The notes under the pieces were generated by a model. It had not been told where the DNA came from. It saw only the letters and a list, made by a program, of their open reading frames with translations, and ran no database searches. 60,000 nt of DNA from Symsagittifera roscoffensis (lineage: Eukaryota > Xenacoelomorpha > Acoela > Convolutidae): contig NC_087066.1 of NCBI RefSeq assembly GCF_963678635.1, positions 47,777,129 through 47,837,128 of the forward strand. Direction: 5' to 3'. Below, piece by piece: positions 30,175-42,210 of this stretch. Position 1 is the stretch's first letter; the number at the start of each line of letters is the position of its first letter. The translations under genes and the position numbers were made by a program.

Positions 30175-30383
30175 ATGGGTCAAAACGGTAACTTGAAATA
30201 AAACTTGTCTGGAGGAAAAAAAAACTCGGCCTACATATTTACAGGTGCGGATTTAAGATTTTCTCGACATTACTAGGCCAAACTGGGTATTTTAAAAATT
30301 TTAAGCGGATTTTCTCGGAAGGGGTGGGCGAAATTCATCAAAATTGCTGCCTTGCAGTCTAATGCTTGAAAAAAGAAGGAGGA

Positions 30384-30710
30384 GCAATAAGCAGAATGTT
30401 CTAAGAGCAGAATGGTTCCAACAGCAGAAAAACAAAAAGTATTAATTTTTAATGATTTATACGGCCTAATTGAAAAAAAAACAATTACTTAATCGTCAAT
30501 TATACCGAGAAAATGAATAAATTAAGCATAAAATCAATGATTTCATCGAGTTTTTTTATTGAATTTTATTCGAATAAATTACTCAAATTTTGCAAAAAAT
30601 ATTTTTTTTTGGTTAAATTGACAATTTGTTTACTGAATTTACTGAATAGCTTTTGCAGTTTTTCTGCACTTGGACCCATTCTGCTCTTAGACCATTCTGC
30701 TTATTGACTG
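30384..30710. repeat. MITE, copy 1 of the AGCAGAATGG family
   Basis: Ends CAATAAGCAGAATG…AGAGCAGAATGG and the inverse CCATTCTGCTCTTAGACC…GCTTATTG. The interior is AT-rich and non-coding. Copy 2 is at 31,889-32,246; an end fragment (GTGGCCAGTCAATGATCAG) is at 25,310-25,330. Confidence 0.7.
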
Positions 30711-31088
30711 AAGACCATCAGTCTTATATTTCTGGGAAAAATCAGCCCAATTTTGAAAAAAAAAACTAATTTTCATTTTTTATCATATTGTGGGTTTAAC
30801 TGAAAAGACCCTTCACCAAGATTGTACAAACTTGTTTTAGGTGTCCTAACAATAATATTTGATTTGAAAACTAAGAACTGATAACCCAGGAATATTTTTA
30901 GAGGAATTAAATCAAATAAACTTTGATGCTAGATTCCGAAGGAGGATTATTGGATCATGTTTACTGTTTCCACCCCTATGGTATTTTACAACGAATTGGC
31001 CCCCGTATAAATTAAGAAATAGAACATATTACCAAATACAAGTTTTGTACCTTGAGACGAATTGGCCACCTTTTGTAATAAGAGGGGA

Positions 31089-31104
31089 GGGGGGGGGGGG
31101 GGGG
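31089..31104 (+). repeat. G-homopolymer run
   Basis: Sixteen or so G in a row, in an AT-rich region. It can form G-quadruplex-like structures and is prone to sequencing-length error. Confidence 0.8.
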
Positions 31105-31379
31105 TTAACAAGATCCCGGTTATTTTTAGATCAGGGAAAATGACTAAATTAATTTAGCAGGAAAGTCATTAAGGACAATTCTAACATCCTTTTAAACACC
31201 ATCAGACCAAAACGTTAATTTAAGGATGTGGCTCGAAAGAGGCTTAACGAACTTCTCGAAAACTATATTCACTGCATGAATGAATATTATATATAATTAT
31301 GCATAATGAAGCTGGAAAGGTCTTGAAGGTTGAATGTTTCTGAGAAATAATCACTGGTGGCGTCCCTCATGCTTGAAGG

Positions 31380-31845
31380 GGGTCTAGGACAACAAGCCGA
31401 CGGGACTTCAAGCCGAAGGGACTTCAGGCCGAAAATTAAACTTTACAAGCACCTCAAATCATTATTTTTTCATCTGTAAAACGTTGCTTTTCAAAATCTT
31501 ACGCTAGTTTAGTCCGTAATAAGCGTTATTTATGACATTGAATTACTTAGGATTGGCATCCGTTAATAATATCAGCCGGTTTTTGAAATGCATAAATTAT
31601 ACACTTGAAAAATGCCTTCAACCATGTTTTACTTTACAACTTTCCGAAACATCATTTGGAGGCATAAATTTTATGAAAACGCCAATAATTAGTGAAGAAA
31701 GATCATGAAAATGAGAAAATCTTCAGATAAATTTTCAAATTATTCTTATTTCATGACTTAATGAGAACATTTTCGGCTTGAAGTCCCTAATTTTACGATT
31801 CGGCTTGAAGTCCCGTCGTCTTGATGTCCGGCACCCCACAAATTG
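31380..31845. repeat. foldback element of the GACTTCAAGCCGA family
   Basis: The left arm (31,383-31,435) and the right arm (31,770-31,842, inverse) share CAAGCCGACGGGACTTCAAG. It is inserted right after an end fragment of the CATGCTTGAAGG element (31,362-31,380), so the two are nested. A lone arm of the same family is at about 12,898-12,975. Confidence 0.7.
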
Positions 31846-31888
31846 CTACAGCAGTTTCGTTCGAACCTAGGGCAAGTTGTGAAACATG

Positions 31889-32246
31889 GTGGCCAGTCAA
31901 TGAGCAGAATGGTCTAAGAGCAGAATGGGTGTAAAAGCAGAAAAACACAAAAGTATCAACTTTTATAAGCTAATCGATAAATTATTTATCAGAAATGTCA
32001 ATAATACCAAAGCAACGAACATTTTATGCATAATTTGCGTGTTTTAATCGAGATTTAAAAAAAAATAATTAATAAAAAAACTTACCGGAATTAGTCAATT
32101 CATGCATAATTTGTTCGTTTTCTTGGTATTTTTGACGATTCTAATAATTAATTTATCAATTCGCCCTTATAAACCAATATAAGTCAATATTTTTCTGTTT
32201 TTCAGCTCTTGGACCCATTCTGCTCTTGATCATTCTGCTTATTGCT
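31889..32246. repeat. MITE, copy 2 of the AGCAGAATGG family
   Basis: Inverted ends match copy 1 at 30,384-30,710. The interiors differ more than the ends, as expected for separate old insertions. Confidence 0.7.
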
Positions 32247-32279
32247 CCGCCTCTCTTCATTTAGTTTGTTTAGCTCGTT

Positions 32280-33400
32280 AATAAGTTCACTGTCTAGACT
32301 AAGCGCACGTCTCTTTGTCATTCACCCATGCTTTCTTTTATAATCAAACATGCATTTTTCATTATTTAAACCATAACACTTGAGGAATTGTACGGTTTGA
32401 ACAAGTGAAGAATGACGTAGGTTTGATAAAGTTCCTCTTCTGTTTCTTTCATAACGTAACTCGCTGCGATAAAAAAAAAGCATTAACACCAGTCTGCTAT
32501 GCAAAGTGGGATTCTTTATTTCTCAGAAACAGTCTGAGGCAGGAAGACAGAAATATGCGTAATGTTTTGGTGGTAAATAATTGTGCAGGCAAAATAACCA
32601 CTTCCAACGCAAAAAATATGACGGCAATGGTGCCACAGTGGCAATAGTTCCACGGGATATAGAAGTTTTACTTTTCAAGCGATAAAATGAGCGAAAAATT
32701 TTTCACGCTTTTGCCGTTGTCTCTACAACTACTAGAGATTCACGGTTGAAAAATTGACACATAATTGATAAAATTGTTTTTTAAAGTGTTTTTCAAGGCT
32801 TTATTTTGTCATTTAATCAGTAAGAGTCTGGGAGGCGTTTTTGGGTCCAAAAAATCCCCGTAAACAGCAAAAGCAGTTTGAATGTAAGATTTAAAAGTAT
32901 TCGTTGTAAAGCTACACATCTCATTTAAGCCTTCATATTGGTTTTTCTTTTCATAAAACGTGAAGTTTTCATCGCTTGAAAACACCAACTTGCAACTTTT
33001 AAATCCCATGACTCTAGATAAAAATGCACGCGACAGGGCATTAAGACGAAAAGTCGTTTGGACGACAAATAACAAAATTTGTAACGAAAGAAATAAGAGT
33101 ATAGACTCGGTCGAGGAGCTCATTATTTCGACCGACTCGACCAAAATTCGGTATGTTTTGACTGTTAAGACCAAATGTGGGTATGTTTCGACGCTGCTCA
33201 ACCAAAAAAAAATGTGGTCGGCCGTGCTTGACCTAAGCAAGATATGTTTTCACCGTGCTCGACCGAAAAAGAAACGTGCTCTACCGTGCTCCACCCAAGC
33301 AACATACTTCGACTGTCCTGACTACAAAAAACTGCTCGACCGTGGTTGTGCTCAACAAAAAAGGTTGAGAGTTTGATGTTCGGGTTTGATTGCTCCAAAT
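32280..33400. repeat. diverged interspersed repeat, copy B, with minisatellite
   Basis: Parallel to copy A (25.6-27.4 kb) but uninterrupted. It contains the CGTGCTCGACC minisatellite at 33,105-33,370. The start (32,260-32,340) is also similar to 29,130-29,240, a third fragment. Open frames in it are repeat-derived and not convincing. Confidence 0.55.
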
Positions 33401-35879
33401 AATCCAAAAAAATTCTCAGTGAAAACGCATCTGGTTTAAATGTTGTTTCCAAATTTTAGAGGTGAAAACTTTAACTTTTTGCAATCAAGTATTTATACTT
33501 TTTCATATCAATCAATGAGCTTACATTTCGCAAACGGATACCCTTTCTAGCGTGTCTATAAAAATTTTTGCCAACTTTGTTCAGAGTTTTTTGATACAGT
33601 CGATTCGTGGAAATGGTTGCGGAAAATCTTAATAAACCAGAAAAACGATTTGAAGTGTTATGAGCTTAGGTCCGTGGTGGACTTTTCATTGAGTACTTTT
33701 AGACAGGAAACATCGTCTGTTTGTCACGGTGTCTATTTTCGGCCGGATAGGTTCGTCCAACTCCTTAGTCTAAGAGCAATCCTATTTATACTCTTGTTTT
33801 TCCTAATCTCAATAGATCTAGAGATATACTGGTTTATTGAGAAGTTAGAGGAGAGAGAAAGCAACTGATTTCAGTCCTTAATATGATCTTCTTAACCACT
33901 TTGATTTAACGTCTACAAATAAGAGGAAGATTTATTTATGGATCATGATTACTAGAAATGAATATTTTACAGCGAAATTAAATATGAATAAAGTAACTAG
34001 TTTCAAACTGATTCCACCCATCCGGGATCTAGATAAATGTTTTCTGAGTTTTTGAAAGAGTTGCTTGTAGTGTCTGCGAAACAGATATGATGATGAGAGA
34101 TTATAGTAAGACCAGAGAGATCGAAGTGATGTGCAGAAGGGTGATTGTAGTGAGTCGATTTCATAATTCAGCAAATCGATAGGCTGAGTTTTCTGACAGA
34201 AGTGTTAAGTGAACAAGGACATTTATGTAAAGTTTGACATCAAGCTGCCCATTATTTTGTTTCAATGAATTCCTTTTCGGCGTTTATCAACTCGGTATTT
34301 TATATACAGAAGGTTGAGACTGCGGCAAAGATAAACCTTTGATTTGCCATTCCAAATAGGGAATTGAGTCGTTCAGTAATAATTTCCCTTTTGCTGCTCA
34401 AAAAATAAACTCTGTGAAATTTTTTACAAACTTATTTCTGCACTTTAATCATTTCAGATTTAGTTATGATTTTGCTAGTTGTTTTCGCTGAAATTTACTT
34501 TGAATTCTGGTTTCTTTAAAGACTTGCTCACACTGGAGCCACTCTCAGCAAAAATAGAGTGCGATGTGTCTGAGCGTAAGGTAGCTCGGTTTGTGAGGCC
34601 GGCTGTAGAACCTACTTAGGATGTCCTACTGGTGGCTTAGGTCAGTTTTCGGAGTATACCTGTGGGTAGTTTTTTGAGCAAAGGATTCTGATGATTATAA
34701 CCTGTTTTGTTTTCTAAATATGTGATGCTTTATAACTTATATTTTGTGGTAGTGTCCTGAAATTTAAAATTGCTTATCTGTGATTAATCTTAACCTGCTT
34801 AACCTGGGGCTTACTAGAGTTGTTTGTGTTCTCAATTTATTTCGGCTTTTGGTTTCAAAAGCATATATTATCCAGTTTGATCTGATTTCAGAAAAGTGGA
34901 ACATTTGTGTAATTGTTGGTTGGGCGATGATAATGCGATGGTGTTTAATCAACTGGTTAGTTACTTGAGCTTTATTACCACCGGATGAAGGAGTTTTTGA
35001 AAACTGTGAAAATTGGTTAGAAATGCTTTCAGCAGTTCGCAAAAATGGAAGATATTTTACTTGCTACAAATTGTCAAGCAAAGTTATAAAAAGTTTCAAA
35101 TTGGCAGGCTGAGGAAATAAATTGAAGAGAAATAGAAAAACCACACGAAGAAAAATTAGTTTGTCTGTAACTTTTTACTCAAAAGTATAATTTTTTGCAT
35201 TGTATTACAAGTTTATTGCTCTGCGTTTTTAATTTACTGCTTCTTCATAAACTCAATTAAACGTTTAGGAAATTATTGCAATTTGTTAGAGCCAATTGAA
35301 ATAATGATACAAAAATATTTCAATTTTTTTTTGGTTTTTGTATTCTTAGAAGCTGATAAAAAATCCAAAAAAAGCGAAGAAACATTTCAATTAGTTTAAG
35401 AGTACTTAACTTACAATGGTTATGTGGAAAAATCACCAGGAAAAACACCTGCAATGGAGGGTGTTTTCTTAAGGAGCTTAGTTAGCATGCGATTGATAGT
35501 TTTTGTTTCTAGCATTGGCCAAAGAGGCTCAAGTGCCTGTATGGTCGTTAGTTGTTATTGAGAAATTTAAATCTCATGGCTAGAGTATTCGATTAATTTT
35601 TAGATCTTGTGATTTAGCCTTGTGCCATTGATAAGTTTTAAAAGTTGACTTTCTATTTGCTTGATGAAAACCTGTGGATTGATCATGGGTCCAGTTTATT
35701 CGATGTTTACATGAAGTGTGGAAAATGAACATTTGAAGAACGTTATTGTAATTGCAAAGAGTGCCATGAGGTTAGTACTTTTAACACAGGAAGTGAAACT
35801 TGAAAAATAGACCGATGTAATTTTTGAGGCATTCAACAAGTAGTGGCGATGTGTAGTACTTGATGATAAAGGTTGTGTG
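33401..35879. other. no gene identified
   Basis: A few open frames of 60-92 codons occur on both strands (for example 34,764-35,042 minus). None has a recognisable motif, and overlapping opposite-strand frames are equally long. I see no repeat partner elsewhere in the window except loose similarity at the right edge to the array that begins near 35,880. Confidence 0.4.
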
Positions 35880-36001
35880 AAGTGTTTTTGAACAAAACGT
35901 CAGTAATTGTGAGCATGTGTTGGTTTGGTTTCTATCATTTGTTCATGTGCACAGTTTACTATTAGTTCTTTTGGTGTTAGGAAAAAATTAAATGAAAATT
36001 A

Positions 36002-36190
36002 TCAAAAAATTAAAATAGCTTTTAAATTTTCAAATGCAGGGTCAATGGCGTGATCTAGCTGTCTCTCAGTGCGGCGGAGGTAAAAGATGTAATCTGTTTT
36101 GACAAAATTTTTCTCTGTTAATTGTGTGTTGACTTCAAGATCCGTGTAACGTGGCAAGTCTTCCATATATCTGCAAACTTTGTTATTCAA
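36002..36190 (-). CDS. conserved short frame (exon-like), member 1 of 6 in the array
   Basis: The minus strand after an acceptor-like TTTGCAG encodes M-E-D-L-P-R followed by TDLEVNTQLTEKNF, KTDYIF and IDPAFENLKAIL, then a stop. Five other array units have the same frame: 40,205-40,378, 44,767-44,931, 49,021-49,218, 53,400-53,563 (frameshifted) and 56,009-56,206. Substitutions mostly keep the residue type, and KTDYIF and the late x-x-P-x-F-E core are shared, which argues for past selection on a protein. The ATG is preceded in every copy by a possible splice acceptor, so this may be an internal or last exon. No domain is recognised. Confidence 0.45.
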   Translation of the reverse strand: MNNKVCRYMEDLPRYTDLEVNTQLTEKNFVKTDYIFYLRRTERQLDHAIDPAFENLKAILIF

Positions 36191-36293
36191 ATAAGCGACG
36201 TGATTATATCAAGCGAAGGAAAATGATTAGACTTCCGTGGATTTCCTTTATTTAGTTACTGCGATAAAACAATAATAGTGATGCTGTCGAGTT

Positions 36294-36539
36294 TTATATT
36301 TTTGTCCATTCAAGACATTGAAAACCTTTGATAAGTTTATAATAACCACTGTTACTTGTGTGTTTCAGCAAATTTCTGTAAATTTTGATCAATTGATTGA
36401 CTTTGGATTGTATACATTTTGATGAGTAGTCCTTGAAATCATTGTATTCGATTGTTATGTCAGTTTTTGAGTATAGAACTATTGATTGTCCATCAATGTT
36501 TGGATTTGTATCTGTTGCGTGAATGCTTTTGGGTGACAA
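36294..36539 (-). pseudogene. exon-like frame upstream of the TDLEV frame
   Basis: An 81-codon open frame on the minus strand. In the same place other units (about 40,760-41,000, 49,600-49,830, 54,940-55,090, 56,590-56,810) are clearly homologous but contain stops. In a second frame several units share a helix-like phrase with IQ-QSID and QKLAETHK, so the original coding frame may be that one, with the present ORF being a by-product. I list it as decayed coding sequence. Confidence 0.35.
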
Positions 36540-36634
36540 TTTCTTTAGTGGTTACCTTAGTGTGAGTTATGATGTATATAAGCAACCTTTTTATTCTTCA
36601 CGTTGTGAAAAGGTATCAACAAAGTGAATTTTAA

Positions 36635-36916
36635 TCACACAAAAAATTGGTCTATGTTGAAAACCTTTGATAACCAAAAATGTGTAAAGCTGTTTTTTTT
36701 CGTACATGTGTAGTACCAAAGGATGTTTCTTTCGTAATCCATAAAATTTGAGCGATTTCCCGAAAGGAGGTATCCCACATAAAGTATCTTTATCATTGCT
36801 AGCGCTAAAGATTGGAGGATATGTGTTCGTTCTAACTCACAAAAATGCTGAAGTGTTTCTAGTTGTGAAAGTGACACTTCTTGAAAAATTCCCGTAAATG
36901 TATAGTCAAGTTTCAA
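36635..36916 (-). pseudogene. fragment resembling a chuvirus-type glycoprotein (captured env-like)
   Basis: A 93-codon frame contains FCELERTHILQSLALAM at residues 25-41 and GYLLSGNRS at 48-56, followed by an aromatic YYTC at 68-71. The order Cys-Glu-x-Glu-Arg, hydrophobic helix, G-Y-x-L-x-G-N-R-S, aromatic-Cys is one I associate with glycoproteins of chuviruses, whose genes are often found in animal genomes and in BEL/Pao-type retroelements. It is only a fragment, with no signal peptide or membrane anchor in the frame. It occurs once in the array. The identification is from memory of the motif and needs a profile search. Confidence 0.35.
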
Positions 36917-38105
36917 TTCTAAGTGATCGTGATAGTAAATTGCTCCTAAAAATGTATGTTTTTTTTTGTGAAAACTTTTGGAGACGTATGTTTTCTGCTA
37001 AGTTTCTCTGGCTAAGTTTCCGTTGTTTTTGCATAATGAGATGATTATAAGGTAGTTCATCGTCACAATTTTTTCAGATGATGTAGCAGTAATAATGAGT
37101 TTTCTCGTGTTCTTCTCAAATCAATTTTCATTCTCTACTAAATCTTCTGTGTTTGTGTTTTAAATATTTGTTTCATATATTTAAATGCGTATTCTGTTTA
37201 TGGGAGAATTTGAAAATGTGTTAGTTTGTTTTCAATGTCAGGAGTGCTTCGTTCGATAAGGGTTGACTTGAGTTTTTGTTTTGTGTGGGTTTACTTTATC
37301 AAATGATATTAATTCTATAAAAAAAGTTTTCATGGATTTTTATCATTCGTGCATTAAAATAGCTACTTGAAAGGTTGTGCAAATAACTTCATTTTGTGCG
37401 AGTTTTTGGAGAGCAATAGCCTTGAGCAGTTGTACACGATAAACGGATTGTTTGTTAAAAAGTTGTACCATTTTTTAAATCTCCTGTGATTTGAACTTAG
37501 TCTAGTTGTTTTTTCTAATCAAAAAATTTTCACTTCTTGATATCCTGTTTTTTGTACTAGTTTTACAGTTTGAAGGGTTGTTGATACCAATGTGAGGTAT
37601 CAAACTTTTTCGTGAAAGTATAAAGTATGCTTCCAAGTGCGCCAAGGAAGGGATATTTGTCATCTAGATGTATCAAACTTTGACAATTTCCTAATGGTCG
37701 TTGATGGTTTGAATCTGGAAAAATGTTGTAAAAAAATTACAAGATTTCTGCTGTTGTTTTTTTTCTAAAAAAATAAAGTTAGACGTAGGAATTCGTGTTT
37801 GCAATTGTCAAGGTTGAGATGTAAAAGACGTTTAATACTGCTTTGATAGTGTGATTCGTAGTTCGTTGAAAGTGATATGTCTTGAAAATTTTCTCGTAAG
37901 TGTATAGTCAAATTTCATTTCAAAGTGATCATGATAGTAAACTGCTCCTAAAAATGAACGTTTTTTTTTGTGATAATTTGTGGAGACGTGTGTTTTCTGC
38001 TAGAGTTTTTCTAGCTAAATTTATGTTGTTTTTGTATAATGAAATGAGCAAAAGATAGTTCATCGTCACAACTTTTTCTGTTGATGTAGCAGTATTAATG
38101 ATTCA
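36867..38105. repeat. internal duplication of about 230 bp
   Basis: 36,867-37,095 and 37,864-38,105 are homologous (landmarks GTGTATAGTCAA, ATAGTAAA-TGCTCCTAAAAATG, GTAGTTCATCGTCACAA), about 1.0 kb apart and in the same orientation. The 3' end of the glycoprotein-like fragment's upstream region lies in the first copy. Confidence 0.7.
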
Positions 38106-39052
38106 CAATCATAACGCGTTACTGAAAGATCTTGTGGTCACGTTTTGTGGCGATAGGTTGTCATGAAACATTGATGCTAAAATTTTTGAAAGTTAAAAAT
38201 TGTTTAAAATAACAAAAATTAAAGATACATGAGTTCGCAAGTGTTGAAAAGGGATTATTTAACAAAAAAGAACCGATTGTTTTCTTTGTGTATTTCTTGT
38301 TTTTATATATTAATTCAGTGCAAATACACGGAAGATGTAGTGTTTTACATTTTAAAATTGGGTGTTTGTTTTTGGATTTATTGGGGGTGTGATATGGTTA
38401 TCAGATGTTCAGGGATTTAGAGTGGGGTTTTGGGTTGGGTTTAGAGTTTTGGTAACGCTGTCTTCTTATTTCATGAAGCGAATTGTTCTTGGTAGTATTC
38501 TTCGACAAAATTGTTAGCATTATGGTGGCTATTAAAACTACATTTATCTTATACTTAGAAAAATGTTAGAATTGGAGATATTTAAAATTTTGTAAGACAA
38601 ATATTAACTCTTTTTTATCAAACGGAAATCATAACATAACAAAAAAAGCTATTTAGCTTAAGATTTAGGCTCATCCAATAAGATAGTCAAGGATTTGGTA
38701 GAAGGGTTTATATAAATTTAAAAAGCGTGGAAAATGAAAACAGTTCACAAAATTGACAATGGATAAAACTTATCCTTTTTAAAAAAAGGACAACTAAATT
38801 ATCAAAAATCTAAAGAACGAATGAAAATTAAAATTTAAAAAAAATTGAGAAAAGCTTTAAAAAAGTATTAGAGATTTTCAAGAGTTCTTTTTCCTTGTTT
38901 CAATGTGATCATTCAGAGAGTGAATTCACTTATCTAAGAGGTCTTTGGAATAATAATTTTCTATCACGCAAAAAAAATTTCTGTCGCGTGGAAGATAGTC
39001 TACAGGTTTTGGTTGTTGTTTTTTTTAGTTTTTTTTTATTAAACAGAGTTTT

Positions 39053-39238
39053 GTGACATATCTTGACATTACGCTAAGTTATGTTTTTTTGAAAGTTTTT
39101 GGAGCATTAGTCCTTTTTATTTTACTAATTTTTAGTGAGGTTCGTTCGAGAGGTTCACTTTTGGACTATATTAGCTTTTTTAATATCAAGTATGATGGTT
39201 TTGCATATTTTGATCAGGAGGTCTCGAAGTTGGAGTAA
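39053..39238 (+). pseudogene. plus-strand membrane-protein frame, older copy
   Basis: A 61-codon frame starting with a hydrophobic helix, then FSEVRSRGS and ending QEVSKLE before the stop. It is alignable with the longer frame at 58,525-58,797 (LDxT at the start, SEV-x-R-S in the middle, EV-x-KLE at the end). Similar but broken copies are at about 42,490, 45,340, 47,757 and 51,310. Confidence 0.4.
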
Positions 39239-41376
39239 TTAATCCAGTTTTGATTCTGATAGACTTGCTTAGATGATCAGTGGCGGCAAACAAAAAACTG
39301 TTGAAGATCGATCCGATATGATTGGTGAGATCTTTTTTCTAGATTTCTCAAAATATTAAGAAAGAAAACTGAAGTGTGGGTTGTATTAACATAATCAAAT
39401 TGACATAATCAAACGTGTTTACAGTGTAAACGATTTATATCCCAACTATGTGGTCTTGTTCTATCTTTTAGTAACGTGTTCTGGAAGGTCTGTATTATTT
39501 GTTGGTGGTAATCACAAAATTGTGAGTCAGCCATGTGAAGTCCAATGAAAGTATATATTTGTGTTAATTCTCGAAGGGCGTACTATTTTGGATAATAGGG
39601 TAGGAGACTATTTCTATCTGATGAATTTTCCTTTTAGTTTGATAAAAAAGTTTATTTGTAACTCAGTTAACTTTTCACAATTTTATTAGGGTCCTTTTTG
39701 GAGTGGTTGCTTTTTTTCTATGTTTCTTTATAGATTAAAAAACATAAATTCATTACGTATGGTTGAACTTACAAATCTGAAGCTGATATGATGCGAGAAG
39801 TAAATTGTAATTGAATGTTTTTGAATTCTAATAATTTCTTCGTTGTTTTTGGTATTTTTCACAATTTTTTTGTTACTTGTTATCATTTATGATTCTGTAT
39901 GAGTACCAGAGCCTAAGTTTTGAACTTATGGGCGATGGAAAAAAACGTCAACGTTTGTATGAGTCGTAAAATATGAGAAACTGAATTTTTGATGGTTTTC
40001 AATATCCTTGAAAGTTTTTGAAAACTAATGCTGTAAAGATTATTGGTTCTAACTTTTTTTTGTATCTGAATCGGTGTTTAATGCGTATTTACATTTTTGA
40101 ATCAAACGCCAGAAAGCGAGTGTGAGCATGAGTTAGTTTGGTTGCTATCAATAGTTCATGTGCAGAGTTTACTGTTCGTTTTAAGTGTTAAGAAAAAATG
40201 AAATTTAAATTATCAAAAATGTTAGAAATACTTTTAAATTTTCAAATTCGGGGCCAATGAAGTGATCTAGATGCTTCTCCGTGCGATGGAGGTTAAAGAT
40301 ATAATCTGTTTTGGCAAATTGTTTCTCTTTTATTTCAGTGTATAATTCGAGATCTGTGGTACATGATGCGCCTTCCATGTGTCTGCAAACTTTGTGATTC
40401 TATTAAGCGACGTGATTATCATAAGCGAAGAAAATAGATAAGACTTCCGTGGAATGAGTTTATTTGGTTAATGTGACAGAAAAAAATTGTCGAGATGAAT
40501 TGTTGAGAGAGAAAACCTGCGAAGAGTGTTGCGCTACTACTAATTGTCATTTAAATTTTGTATGAAATGCCCAGGTGTTATATATTCCATTAGGAAGTGA
40601 GATTAAAATGCTAAAACGTTGAACATTGCTTATACGATAGTTAATCTTTCTAGAATGTAATCAGGCATTCCTAGAAAGTCTACAAAATTAATTTGCTTTA
40701 AGCGTAAAGAAATAAAAAATATTTATTGGCGTGATATCTTGAGTTCTATTTTTTTCTCCATTAAAATATCAAAAACCTTTGATATCTTTAAAATAAACAG
40801 TGTAATTTGTGTGTTTCGGCAAGTTTCTGTGAAATATGATCGATTGATTGACGTTGGATTGTATCCATTTTGGCGAGTAGTTCTTGAAATTGTTATGTTT
40901 GAATGTGATTTCTAGTTTTGATTATGAAACTATTGATTGGCAACCAACATCTGGATTTCTATCTGTTGCGTGAATGCATTTGAGTGATAAAATCTTTAGT
41001 GTTTAAATTAATGTAAGTTATGATGAATATAAGCAACATTTATTTTCTTCGCGTTTGTGTATAATTGATAGTGGATGGTGTGTAAAAATTTTCAAGTTGT
41101 CAAGGATTACTAAAAGACCTTGTGGTCACGTTTTGACGTTTTGTGGTGATAGGTTGTCATGAAACATTGCTGCTAAAACTGTCAAAAGTTAAAAGTTATT
41201 TAAAAGAACAAAAATTAAAGATAAATTAGTTCGCAAGTGTTGAAAAAGGGTTATATAAAAAAAGAAGAAACGATTGTTTTCTTGGTGTATTTTATGTTTT
41301 TATATATTAGTTCAGTGCAAATACACTGAAGAGGTAGTGTTTGTACTATTCCAGCTGGTTGAGAAAATGGTAATGA

Positions 41377-41697
41377 ATGGTGTCTAAAATTCTCAATTTT
41401 TTTAGGATTTTGAATTTTAAATTGATTTTCGAAATAAGAGTAATCGCAACTTATGATCTTTTATGTCTTGATGAGAAACGTGTCTACAGTGTAAACGATT
41501 TATATCCCAACTATGAAGTCTTGTTCTATCTGAAAGTTGACAAAGAGAGGAGGAGATGTTGCAAAAGTGTTTCAGCCAAGTTTTATAACTTAAAAATTGT
41601 AATAATTCTGATGGGAAATTATAAAAAATGTGATGTGCTTGAAACAGAAGGTGTGTATGGTATGGAAATAAACATGTTGTGGGTAGAGAAGGTTTAG
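41377..41697 (+). CDS. exon-like frame with RVIATYDLLCLDEKRVYSV
   Basis: Just after a pyrimidine-rich TTTTTTTAG, the plus strand is open for about 100 codons. The first 50 (RVIATYDLLCLDEKRVYSV, then NDLYPNYEVLFYLK) are kept in the units at 50,270-50,400 and 57,255-57,390, with few changes. The later part differs between units and includes frame changes. No recognised domain; the mixed polar sequence suggests a folded extracellular or cytosolic domain. Confidence 0.35.
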   Translation: MVSKILNFFRILNFKLIFEIRVIATYDLLCLDEKRVYSVNDLYPNYEVLFYLKVDKERRRCCKSVSAKFYNLKIVIILMGNYKKCDVLETEGVYGMEINMLWVEKV

Positions 41698-42210
41698 TAA
41701 TTTAAAATCAGGGCAGTAACTTAATAGATTTGATTCACCCTGTGTAAAATGTCGGGTCATCCAATATAGAAGACGTTGTGATGTTGTTGGGGAGTAAAAT
41801 GAGTTATCTCTTAATTGTGCAGAATTTGGGGTAGAATCCATACCTATTGTTAAATGTGGTGTGCATGGCAGCAACTTAATTTTGGAAAATAAGAGGTGAC
41901 AGATTTAGTTTCTCACTGTGGTGTTGATGAAGTTTATGATTCTGATGGTTAACTTATATTGGAATGAATTCTTGGTTTCGTAAATTTTCTGTTTCGTCTT
42001 AGGTGAAACGTTTTCTATCTGTCGTTATTACTTGAATTCGATTTTGATTATGATGTCATATTCCTCCTTCGCATTGAGAAATTGAACGATGTTTTTTATA
42101 TGTTGGTTCAAATTGCGGTTTTTTAATGGTGCGTGCAGAAGTGCTGGAGTTGACGGTTCGAAAAATAGTACTCGTTGTTCATCCAGAGTTCAAGGGTTTT
42201 CTATACATAT

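Noticed and set aside
31089-31104. Telomeric or G-quadruplex regulatory site
   Set aside because: A plain homopolymer with no repeat register or nearby gene; likely slippage or assembly noise.
36294-36539. Intact protein-coding gene
   Set aside because: Four sister copies carry stops in this frame, and a different frame is better conserved, so only an exon relic is supported.
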